From Candidatus Babelota bacterium (lineage in GTDB: Bacteria > Babelota > Babeliae > Babelales > RVW-14): a DNA stretch of 64,000 nt. The number at the start of each line of letters is the position of its first letter. Within the stretch, counting starts at the first letter, position 1. Location of the stretch: positions 1 through 64,000 of the forward strand of contig JABCZU010000006.1 in assembly GCA_013289515.1 (NCBI GenBank), written 5' to 3'. The translations under genes were made by a program, and so were the position numbers. Shown here piece after piece: positions 33,692 to 41,569 of this stretch. Below the pieces are notes generated by a model. That model was not told where the DNA came from and ran no database searches. It worked only from the letters and a program-made list of their open reading frames with translations.

Positions 33692-35389
33692 ATGAATATT
33701 GCGAAAAAGGGCATTAGACAATCATTGTTACTTGTAGGCATTGTGTTTGTAACGCACGCGCTGCAAGCAAGCCAATCACTTACATTGACCAAGCGCCAAA
33801 TGTGCGATTTAGAACTTATTATGAATGGCGGCTTTGCACCACTTAAAGGCTTTATGAATCAGGCTGATTATAATGGTGTTGTTCAAAATATGCGCCTTGC
33901 AGATGGTACTGTGTGGCCCATGCCCATTGTACTGGATGTGGCTGAAGATATTATCAAAAAAGCAGCGGATGATAAAACACTACTTTTGAAATCATCAGAG
34001 GGTGATGTGCTTGCAACAATGCAAATTGAAAATGCTTGGCAGCCGGATAAAGACAATGAAGCGAAAATGGTGTACGGAACCAAGGATATGTTGCATCCTG
34101 GCGTTAATTATCTTATCAATCAGACCAAATCTTTTTATGTAAGCGGATCCCTAACTAAGGTTACAGAGCCTCAGTACTACGACTTTAAAAAAATGCGTAG
34201 AACACCTGAACAGTTGAAGCAGTATTTTAAAGAGCATGGCATCACCAAAGTCGTCGCGTTTCAGACACGCAACCCAATGCACCGCGCCCATCTAGAGTTA
34301 ACGTTTCGTGCTGCCAAACAGGTAGGTGCGCACCTACTCATTCACCCAGTTGTTGGCCAGACAAAGCCTGGTGATGTTGAATATGTTCCACGCGTACGCT
34401 GTTATGATGCATTGTTGCCGCATTATCCTAGTGGCACCGCAACGCTGAGCCTGCTTCCGCTTGCGATGCGCATGGCCGGTCCACGTGAAGCATTGTGGCA
34501 TGCTATAATTCGTAAAAATTATGGTTGCACACATTTCATTGTTGGTCGTGATCATGCCGGTCCGGGTAACGATAGCAAGGGCGTACCATTTTATGGCCCT
34601 TACGATTCTCAGACGCTTGTTAAGCAGTATGCGCATGAGGTTGGCATAGAGCCTGTGTTCTTTAGCGAAATGGTTTATATCCCAGCAACAGATTCCTACA
34701 GCCCGGTTGATCAGATACCTGCAGGGACCAAGACTATGTCTATTTCTGGTACTGAATTGCGCAACATTTTGAATAATGGCAAGGAAATCCCTGCGTGGTT
34801 TACCTATCCTGAAGTTGCCAAAGAGTTACGCGTTGCCTATCCTGCCCGCAACAAGCAAGGATTTACCGTATTCTTTACAGGCCTTTCCGGTGCCGGTAAA
34901 TCAACCATTGCTAACGCGTTGGCTCTAAAATTAATGGAAATACAAAACCGTTCTATTACCATGCTTGATGGTGATGAGGTACGCAAGACGTTGTGTGCTG
35001 GATTAGGTTTTTCTAAAGAAGATCGCTCACGCAATGTGCAGCGCGTTGGTTTTGTAGCCAATGAGATTACTAAAAGTGGCGGCATTGCTTTATGCCCGTT
35101 AATTGCACCATATAAAGATGATCGTAATCATAATCGTAAGCTTATCAGTGCTAATGGTGGTTATGTTGAAGTGTTTGTTGCAACATCGCTTGATGAATGT
35201 GAAAAACGCGATACCAAAGGGCTCTATGCCCAAGCACGTGCTGGCAAAATCACACAATTTACCGGTATTAGCGATCCGTATGAAGCACCAACAAGTGCAG
35301 AATTAGTTATTGATACAGCAAGGGTATCGGTTGATCAGGCACTTGATATAATTGTGGGACATTTGCGCAACGAAGGTTTTGTGAATTAA
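33692..35389 (+). CDS. Bifunctional ATP sulfurylase/APS kinase with signal peptide
   Basis: 565 aa PAPS synthetase: sulfate + ATP gives APS, then APS + ATP gives PAPS. Numbered from the preceding GTG, the ATP sulfurylase domain spans about 30-385, with QTRNPMHRAH (192-201) and GRDHAGPG (286-293). The APS kinase domain (about 390-566) has P-loop GLSGAGKST (398-406), DGDEVR and the RSRNVQRVGF region, all intact. This sulfurylase-kinase order occurs in bacterial bifunctional enzymes such as that of Aquifex. Relative to those, the N-terminus carries about 25 extra residues that form a signal peptide (basic MNIAKKGIRQ, hydrophobic core, cut LQA-SQ). GGAG precedes the GTG/ATG pair. Export of an ATP-consuming PAPS synthetase is very unusual. 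Confidence 0.95.
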   Translation: MNIAKKGIRQSLLLVGIVFVTHALQASQSLTLTKRQMCDLELIMNGGFAPLKGFMNQADYNGVVQNMRLADGTVWPMPIVLDVAEDIIKKAADDKTLLLKSSEGDVLATMQIENAWQPDKDNEAKMVYGTKDMLHPGVNYLINQTKSFYVSGSLTKVTEPQYYDFKKMRRTPEQLKQYFKEHGITKVVAFQTRNPMHRAHLELTFRAAKQVGAHLLIHPVVGQTKPGDVEYVPRVRCYDALLPHYPSGTATLSLLPLAMRMAGPREALWHAIIRKNYGCTHFIVGRDHAGPGNDSKGVPFYGPYDSQTLVKQYAHEVGIEPVFFSEMVYIPATDSYSPVDQIPAGTKTMSISGTELRNILNNGKEIPAWFTYPEVAKELRVAYPARNKQGFTVFFTGLSGAGKSTIANALALKLMEIQNRSITMLDGDEVRKTLCAGLGFSKEDRSRNVQRVGFVANEITKSGGIALCPLIAPYKDDRNHNRKLISANGGYVEVFVATSLDECEKRDTKGLYAQARAGKITQFTGISDPYEAPTSAELVIDTARVSVDQALDIIVGHLRNEGFVN

Positions 35390-35402
35390 ATTTAGGTTGG
35401 AC

Positions 35403-35447
35403 AAAGCGCTGCTTGAAATCTGGAAATCATTTTTTAAGCAGCGCTTT
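35403..35447 (+). terminator. Hairpin after the PAPS synthetase gene
   Basis: Perfect 12-bp stem AAAGCGCTGCTT (35403-35414) / AAGCAGCGCTTT (35436-35447), 13 bp after the stop. No T run follows, so it may be a weak terminator or an mRNA-stabilising/processing hairpin within the operon. Confidence 0.55.
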
Positions 35448-35471
35448 AGGTTGTAGGGGCCGTGGAATCTT

Positions 35472-36410
35472 ATGAAAAAGATCATGCTATATATTTTGGT
35501 AGGAACCGTTACGCTCCTTGCCTTCCCGCTAGGTTTTGCTAAACAGCGTAAAAATTCTCTACGCAAGCAGGCAACACGAACTGCTCTAAAGAGACGTTCT
35601 TATGTGCAGCCAGCTTTGTTATCGCAAACAATGAGATATTTTGAACCGAATGAAGAAAAGCACTTTGTAGTAATCGTTCCTACTTATAACAACAAGAGGT
35701 GGTATAAGGGAAATTTAGAGTCCATACTAAATCAAAATTATAGTAATTTTAATGTTATCATTGTAGATGATGCATCTCCTGATGGGACGGGCAATTTACT
35801 TAAGAGCGAGCTAAATAATCATCCGCAAAAAAATAAAGTTTTGCTAATTCAAAACGCTAAGCGATGCGGTGCATTAGCTAATTGGTATAATACCATTCAT
35901 ACTTATTGTGCAAACAAAGATGTTGTTGTCCAGGTTGATGGCGATGATCAGTTAGCAGACCCAGAGGTCTTAGCACTTCTTAATAAGGTATACCAAGATA
36001 AAAATATTTGGCTTACCTATGGACAGTTTAGATTTTATCCATCAAGTAAAATTGGATGGTGCCGCGAAGCTCCTGCGTATATGATTACCAGGAATGCGTT
36101 TAGACATTCGCGGCCGCTTTTCCTATTCTCTCATTTACGTACATTCTATGCGGGATTATTTAAAAAAATAAAACAGGAAAGCTTTATGTATCAAGGGGAA
36201 TATTTTCCTACAACCTGCGACCTTGCCATGATGTTTCCTATGCTTGAAATGGCCGGCCGCCACCATAAATTTATTCCAGATGTGCTCTATTTGTATAATA
36301 CAGCTAATCCAATCAATGACCACAAGATTGCACAACAAAAACAGATTTTTTTCGCAACAATAATTCGCGCTATGTCAAAATATTCTCCTCTTGAACAAGC
36401 TCCATATTGA
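35472..36410 (+). CDS. Glycosyltransferase family 2, exported
   Basis: 312 aa. Signal peptide about 1-23 (cut GFA-KQ), a basic linker, then a canonical GT2 domain: HFVVIVPTYNNKRWYKGNLESI, NVIIVDDASPDGTG, RCGALANWYNTI and the DXD motif VVVQVDGDDQLADPE. The C-terminal part (TTCDLAMMFPMLEMAG) supplies the acceptor-side acidic residues. It ends in TGATG, overlapping a possible upstream start of the next GT4 gene. Sugar specificity is unknown. Confidence 0.88.
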   Translation: MKKIMLYILVGTVTLLAFPLGFAKQRKNSLRKQATRTALKRRSYVQPALLSQTMRYFEPNEEKHFVVIVPTYNNKRWYKGNLESILNQNYSNFNVIIVDDASPDGTGNLLKSELNNHPQKNKVLLIQNAKRCGALANWYNTIHTYCANKDVVVQVDGDDQLADPEVLALLNKVYQDKNIWLTYGQFRFYPSSKIGWCREAPAYMITRNAFRHSRPLFLFSHLRTFYAGLFKKIKQESFMYQGEYFPTTCDLAMMFPMLEMAGRHHKFIPDVLYLYNTANPINDHKIAQQKQIFFATIIRAMSKYSPLEQAPY

Positions 36411-36442
36411 TGGGTATGTCAAAGGAGCCTAAGGATTTACCA

Positions 36443-37699
36443 ATGTCTGCCAGAAAGCTAGCCTTTAGAGATGTACAGCATAAAGCGCTCTTTGTATTAT
36501 ACGTAGCAGCGCTTTTTTTGTTTTTCCCTGATAGTGGTAAAGCAGTGCCTATGCAAAATTTTCATAAAAAACCGGCTGTCGTCTTGATGCATAATCCTGG
36601 TATTCAATATTGGGGCGGTATGGAGGCTCATATCGTTAACTACTACAAGACGCTTATCGCAAACAGTCATGCGGCAATACTTGTTACACGGCATGGGTCA
36701 GAGACAGCACGACAATTGAATCTTATGGGTTTGCCTTATCGAACATTTTCTAAAGAGGGACTCTACCATGATATGCTAAGTGCCTGCAAGGACATTAATG
36801 CTGATGCTGTCGTATGTATCAACACTGCTCAACTAAATGCAGCAAGACAAGTAGCTCGTATACTACCAATCAAGATTATTTTTGAGCAACATATGATGGA
36901 TTATGCCCAGCAGCTACCGCGAGGAGATATGAAAGTACTGAAAGGTATTGATGCTATTGTTGCAACAAATCCGTTGTTGGTAAGTGATTTTAAAAAAGCG
37001 AATGCTGGTCATTTTTTAAAAATTGGGCATATTGCTTTTATTTCACCATTTATGGACGACGATCGATTCTTGTTGCCATTACCAACACTATCCCGCAATC
37101 AATACTTCAAAGCACAGTATAATATTGACCTTAAGTCATGTCCCGTAGTTTGTATGATTGGTGGCATGTATCCTGATGTAAAGGGCAAAAATTATCCATT
37201 ATTATTTCAAGCTATTAAACACTTTGTTCACATTAAAAAGACTCCTGTTCAGGCAATCATTGTTGGTGATGGCGTAAAGCGGGATTATTTAATGCAATTG
37301 GCAAAAAAATTAGGCGTTAATCAGTATATACATTTTCTTGGTTTCAGGCCACCACAGGAGATTCCTGCTATTCTACATTATTCTGATTTTAATGTACTTG
37401 CTAGTACACATGAATCGTTCGGCCTGGTACATGTTGAAGCCTTTTTAGCAAAAAGACCATCTATTGGAGCGCTTGGTACAGGAGCTACGCTTATTATTAA
37501 GCACGGCTTAAATGGCTTCTTATTCAAAAATGATAACCTTGATGACCTAGTAAAATATATGAAATTGTTAGCCTTTGATCCAGCATTGCGCACAAAGCTT
37601 GGCAATGCCGGATATACCCATGCTCAGAACAATTTTTCTAATCAATACCGTTATGCACTGCTTGTTGATCTTTTCAAGCAAATGGGGATTTATACATGA
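36443..37699 (+). CDS. Glycosyltransferase family 4, exported
   Basis: 418 aa GT-B enzyme. The signal-like segment ends near GKA-VP (about residue 37). The N-terminal Rossmann half contains HNPGIQYWGGMEAHIVNYY, and the C-terminal half has VCMIGGMYPDVKGKNYPLLFQAI, IHFLGF and the nucleotide-sugar motif ASTHESFGLVHVEAFLAKRP (EX7E type). Starts at 36410 (TGATG overlap) and 36416 are also in frame, but AAGGAT lies 6 nt before 36443, and the close paralogue at 46288 then has exactly the same length. Its stop overlaps the next gene's start (ATGA). Donor unknown. Confidence 0.87.
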   Translation: MSARKLAFRDVQHKALFVLYVAALFLFFPDSGKAVPMQNFHKKPAVVLMHNPGIQYWGGMEAHIVNYYKTLIANSHAAILVTRHGSETARQLNLMGLPYRTFSKEGLYHDMLSACKDINADAVVCINTAQLNAARQVARILPIKIIFEQHMMDYAQQLPRGDMKVLKGIDAIVATNPLLVSDFKKANAGHFLKIGHIAFISPFMDDDRFLLPLPTLSRNQYFKAQYNIDLKSCPVVCMIGGMYPDVKGKNYPLLFQAIKHFVHIKKTPVQAIIVGDGVKRDYLMQLAKKLGVNQYIHFLGFRPPQEIPAILHYSDFNVLASTHESFGLVHVEAFLAKRPSIGALGTGATLIIKHGLNGFLFKNDNLDDLVKYMKLLAFDPALRTKLGNAGYTHAQNNFSNQYRYALLVDLFKQMGIYT

Positions 37700-38676
37700 G
37701 TTGCATGAGTGTATGTATGCAGTACATAATAACCAAGACGATGGCATTTGTCCTTTGTCTGACAATGACAGTATGCGCCAATGGTGCCCTTAATGAAACT
37801 CAGCTTGAACCAGATATAATAATTTTTTCGTATGATCGCCCACTTCAACTGCACGCCTTCTTGGAATCTCTGCAAAGGTATGTGACTGGCATTAAAAAGG
37901 CATATGTTATCTATAGAATAAGTGATTGTCATTTTGGTAATGCGTATAATGACTTAAAGGTTGCTTTTCCAGAAGTTGTTTTTGTTCAGCAGAAAGAAGC
38001 CAAGCAGGCAGACTTTAAATCATTATTACTTCAGTTGGCATTTCGACAAAGCAATAGCCGATATATTTTATTTGCTGTTGATGACATTATTGTTACTGAT
38101 TTTTGCAACTTATGTGAATGTACACGAGCACTTGAAAAATATGCAGCATACGGCTTCTTTCTACGTTTGGGTAAAAACATCAAACAGGCCTATATGCAAT
38201 CCATCAGTACAGATCAGCCTCAGCCACCACTAAAGCAGGCACAGGTTGGAATGTATGCGTGGCAGTTTAATAAAGGATGCTATAGTTGGGGTTACCCAAA
38301 TACAGTAGATATGACTATTTACCGTAAAGATGATATTAAAAAATGCTTTGCAGAGATGGTCTATAAAAATCCCAGCGGTCTTGAGGCGCAATGGGCATTT
38401 CCAAAGCCCGCTAAAAATCAACAGCTATTAAAAGCAATCAAAGCAAAAATAGGATTGTGCTATGAGCACTCAAAAGTGGTAAATTTGCCACTTAATCTTG
38501 TGCAGGAGCTGTTTGCTGGGAATAAACATGCACAGGCTTGGTCAACTAAGGAATTATTAAAGCGCTATAATGAGGGATATTGTTTTGATATTGCGCCCTT
38601 ATATAAAATAAACAACAAATCGCCACACATGCCTTATCTGCCATCGTTTATAAAGCGCGTAGCGCGCGGCGCTTGA
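37696..38676 (+). CDS. Putative GT-A-type glycosyltransferase, exported
   Basis: 326 aa, translationally coupled to the GT4 gene by an ATGA overlap. Signal peptide about 1-31 (cut near NGA-LN). The core reads PDIIIFSYDRPLQLHAFLESL, typical of a GT-A N-terminus, then YILFAVDDIIVTDF with a DD pair in the DXD position, followed by GCYSWGYPNTVDM. I do not place it in a named CAZy family with confidence; it looks like a GT2-related enzyme acting on the same glycan. It converges with the second NodZ-like gene, 3 bp apart. Confidence 0.72.
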   Translation: MSCMSVCMQYIITKTMAFVLCLTMTVCANGALNETQLEPDIIIFSYDRPLQLHAFLESLQRYVTGIKKAYVIYRISDCHFGNAYNDLKVAFPEVVFVQQKEAKQADFKSLLLQLAFRQSNSRYILFAVDDIIVTDFCNLCECTRALEKYAAYGFFLRLGKNIKQAYMQSISTDQPQPPLKQAQVGMYAWQFNKGCYSWGYPNTVDMTIYRKDDIKKCFAEMVYKNPSGLEAQWAFPKPAKNQQLLKAIKAKIGLCYEHSKVVNLPLNLVQELFAGNKHAQAWSTKELLKRYNEGYCFDIAPLYKINNKSPHMPYLPSFIKRVARGA

Positions 38677-38679
38677 ATT

Positions 38680-39630
38680 CTATTGGTGACTTATGGATAT
38701 GAGGTTATTAAATAACAAAGGCCATAATTGCATTTCAAACCTGGTTTTCTTGCGATAGGAATCATTTAATTGTACATAGGGAATGTCTGGATTAAAAAAA
38801 ATTGACCATCGACTTAAATTTGAGCATGACTTAATCAAATAATTACCGTGTGAAAGTAAAATGGCATCGATAAGCGCGTCTTCACCACATTTGTAATGGT
38901 TATAACGTGGATCAAAGTGGACAGGCCTACCATTGCAAGAGCGTATTGCATCTTTGTTATAAAAAACACGCTTGCCAAAAATTTTGATCATATACTCTAA
39001 AAAGGCTTGCTCGTCGGTGGCGATAAAGATTTTATAATTTCTGGTTCCATACGTTTTCATAACTGTTTGAACAGCCTGTATAAATTTTTTATAAGGCACG
39101 GTAGGTGCTTCTTTATGTTTGTCTGTGCCCCTAAAATGGACAGATATTACAAAATGATCTTTGAACATTGCTTTCAAGGTGTCGATTTTTTTTTGCATAT
39201 GAGATTTTAAATGAAAATATTTTTGAATGAGCCTAAAGGCCGCTTTTTTTACTTTTGGTATTGGATCGTGGTGCCAATGGGTTATATAAGGAGGACCGCC
39301 AAAGGCTCTCTTCTGGGGTGCTTGTGATGTGCCAAGGTGTATAGGATTATAATAGTAGCTCCACCAATTTTTGCCATAATTTGGTTGGTAATAAAGCCCT
39401 GTTTGCGCAAAGTCAATCTCAACGCCTTGGTAGAAACCCATCTCATGCCGCTGTAGCAAATCAAGAACATCATCAAAAATACTAAACATTCCACCCTTGG
39501 GGCGTGAATTTAAAAGAACGAAATAGTCACCTTTTTTTGGTAAAGCGCTTGAGAGCTGATCGTTAAATGCCAATAAACAGCCGACCAGACAGGCAAAGCT
39601 CATTAGGACGAGACGCATTAATTTAAACAT
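38680..39630 (-). CDS. NodZ/O-FucT-like fucosyltransferase (paralogue 2), exported
   Basis: 316 aa. N-terminal hydrophobic export segment (MFKLMRLVLMSFACLVGCLLA) and the same domain as the 28546 gene: GGMFSIFDDVLDLLQRHEMG, NWWSYYYNPIHLG, VHFRGTDKHKEAPTVP (nucleotide-sugar site), IFIATDEQAFLEYMI, KCGEDALIDAILLSHGNYLIKSCSNLSRW. It lacks the GT11-derived tail. GGGAAAC precedes the ATG. Inverted relative to its neighbours. Three diverged copies in one cluster suggest different acceptor positions; fucose donor use is inferred. Confidence 0.8.
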   Translation of the reverse strand: MFKLMRLVLMSFACLVGCLLAFNDQLSSALPKKGDYFVLLNSRPKGGMFSIFDDVLDLLQRHEMGFYQGVEIDFAQTGLYYQPNYGKNWWSYYYNPIHLGTSQAPQKRAFGGPPYITHWHHDPIPKVKKAAFRLIQKYFHLKSHMQKKIDTLKAMFKDHFVISVHFRGTDKHKEAPTVPYKKFIQAVQTVMKTYGTRNYKIFIATDEQAFLEYMIKIFGKRVFYNKDAIRSCNGRPVHFDPRYNHYKCGEDALIDAILLSHGNYLIKSCSNLSRWSIFFNPDIPYVQLNDSYRKKTRFEMQLWPLLFNNLISISHQ

Positions 39631-39925
39631 ACAATAGTTTCCCTAACTAGCCTTTTTGTACAACTTTCGAAATTGTCTTTATAAAATGGTTTATAGAGAA
39701 CCTTGATGCTGCCGATGAACATAAAAATAACCTAATAAATCAGCTCGTTTTTCATTGTTCTTTCTATTTTAATTGGTGGATAAATTCAAAGTCAACGATT
39801 GCAAGGTTCTTATGTTACAAGAAAAATGTTGCCATTGTTGTATGTAGTCAGCTAGATTAAGAAATCAGGTGGTTATTTTCAAAGGCTGTAAATATAAGAA
39901 AAAACTTCAATTATGAGAGTGTAGC

Positions 39926-40672
39926 ATGAGAGACCTTAAAATAATCACGATGCTTTGTTTCTCCAATGTATTGCTGAGCACCGTTTTCGTTAATGCAGCA
40001 CCTGATTTTATTATTCTTGGCGTTACAAAGTGCGGGACGACTTCTCTGTATAACTATTTAATGGAACATCCACACATTGCTAGAACAAAAAAGAAAGAGC
40101 TCTTCTTCTTTGATAGTAATTTTAAAAAAGGTATTGAGTGGTACAACAACAAGTTTGCCTTGAAAGAAGAGGGACAGTTGATTGGTGAGGCAACACCGGG
40201 CTACTTTTGGAAAAAAGGCTGTTTAGAGAGAATTGTCCAACATTGCCCAAAGACCAAATTTATTGTTCTCTTTAGAGACCCGGTTAAAAGGGTCATTTCA
40301 GAATACCTAAGGCGTAGACGATCAGGACAAGAGTCTCGACGATTTGGCCAGGCAATTTTCACGCACAAGATCCCGTACCTAGAAGCTGGCATGTATATTA
40401 ATCATCTTGAGAGGTGGCTTTCATTCTTTCCCCGAGAACAGATCCACATTGTTATTGCAGAAGATTTATTTGCCAAGCCTGAAAAGGAAGTGAACAAAGT
40501 CTTTAAATTTCTTGGGCTTAAAGAACATAGGCTTGCTTCCTATCCAAATCACAATAAGGCGGATAACAAACTAGATGTAGATCCAAAGACTATGAATTTT
40601 TTAAAAAAATTATATCGGCCATATAATCAGTTATTACGAAAATTCCTTGGTAGATCATTACCATGGCGGTAA
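39926..40672 (+). CDS. Heparan-sulfotransferase-like sulfotransferase, exported
   Basis: 248 aa. Signal peptide about 1-25 (cut VNA-AP), then PDFIILGVTKCGTTSLYNYL with the 5'-phosphosulfate loop (32-40), KKKELFFFD (the K-E-x-x-F-F-D pattern of carbohydrate sulfotransferases such as HS3ST), and the 3'-phosphate site RDPVKRVIS (117-125). It uses PAPS to sulfate a sugar, most likely with PAPS from the exported synthetase upstream. It is clearly of a different subfamily from the 32645 sulfotransferase, so two positions may be sulfated. The DUF1796 gene follows by 34 bp. Confidence 0.92.
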   Translation: MRDLKIITMLCFSNVLLSTVFVNAAPDFIILGVTKCGTTSLYNYLMEHPHIARTKKKELFFFDSNFKKGIEWYNNKFALKEEGQLIGEATPGYFWKKGCLERIVQHCPKTKFIVLFRDPVKRVISEYLRRRRSGQESRRFGQAIFTHKIPYLEAGMYINHLERWLSFFPREQIHIVIAEDLFAKPEKEVNKVFKFLGLKEHRLASYPNHNKADNKLDVDPKTMNFLKKLYRPYNQLLRKFLGRSLPWR

Positions 40673-40706
40673 CCCAAAAAAATATGCTTAGACGAGGAAG
40701 TATCTA

Positions 40707-41528
40707 ATGATTAAGAAGAAATTGATGAACACCCTATTTGTCTTTTTCTTGCAAAATAGTATTATCGCGATCAATATTACAGCTATCAACAGTCAGGGTA
40801 TCCGCTCAGATTTTAAAAATGCAAATCATCCACATAAAAATCCCACAAATGGCCAACGAGTAAAAAAGCCTCTCTGCATTTCTTTAGGGCGAGGATGCTC
40901 TCCTGCCTTAAATTTGAGAAGCTTAAAGCTGCGAACAGCAGCATATCCTTTTGATTGGCTTATCTCCCCATTGACGGCTTTAGTCAATGGCTTACAGGAT
41001 GACTTTAAACATTTATTAAATAATTGTAAGCTGAGGCCAGATAAAAAAGGCGTGATTGATTCTTATGGATTTCAGTTTGTTCATGATTGGCCTACAGTTA
41101 ATCAGCCTGTTATAGACGCCATCAATACAGACTTTATTACCGATAGTATCATTTCAAATGAATGGAAAAAGGCACTACCCCAAGTAAAAGAAAAATATCG
41201 TAGGCGAATAGAAAGATTTAAAAATGCATGCTTGGGAAGTGAAAAAATTTTCTTTTTTCGAACAGATGATATGACTAAGGAGCAGGCAGTATACTTAAAA
41301 ACATTTTTAAGTAATAAGTTTCCTTCGCTCAATTTTATTTTAATCATTGTAAGCCATAATAAACAATCATGGCAAATTGATGGGATAAAAAATTTCCAGA
41401 TCTCTGCATTTCATGATCCAAAAGCCTGGAAAAAAGCGCTAAAACAGCTAAGCCCTGAATTTGATGACATTGAGGTACTACAAGACAAGAGCTATAGAGA
41501 ATGTTATCCTCTTTGTAACCATTATTAA
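40707..41528 (+). CDS. DUF1796 protein (papain-like peptidase fold, putative), exported
   Basis: 273 aa. Export signal about 1-27, then a DUF1796 domain: LCISLGRGCSPALNLRSLKLR, AAYPFDWLISP, a conserved FVHDW histidine and a YRRRIERF helix. From memory the family is annotated as a putative papain-like cysteine peptidase, with the SLGxxC cysteine and an HD as candidate active residues. In other bacteria it is often found with glycan genes. GAGGAAG precedes the ATG. The same domain forms the N-terminal half of the neighbouring convergent GDP-fucose synthase fusion, so this is a paralogous pair. Confidence 0.8.
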   Translation: MIKKKLMNTLFVFFLQNSIIAINITAINSQGIRSDFKNANHPHKNPTNGQRVKKPLCISLGRGCSPALNLRSLKLRTAAYPFDWLISPLTALVNGLQDDFKHLLNNCKLRPDKKGVIDSYGFQFVHDWPTVNQPVIDAINTDFITDSIISNEWKKALPQVKEKYRRRIERFKNACLGSEKIFFFRTDDMTKEQAVYLKTFLSNKFPSLNFILIIVSHNKQSWQIDGIKNFQISAFHDPKAWKKALKQLSPEFDDIEVLQDKSYRECYPLCNHY

Positions 41529-41569
41529 ATAGTACAATGAGACCTGCCTTCTTAACTAAAGGCTTAACA

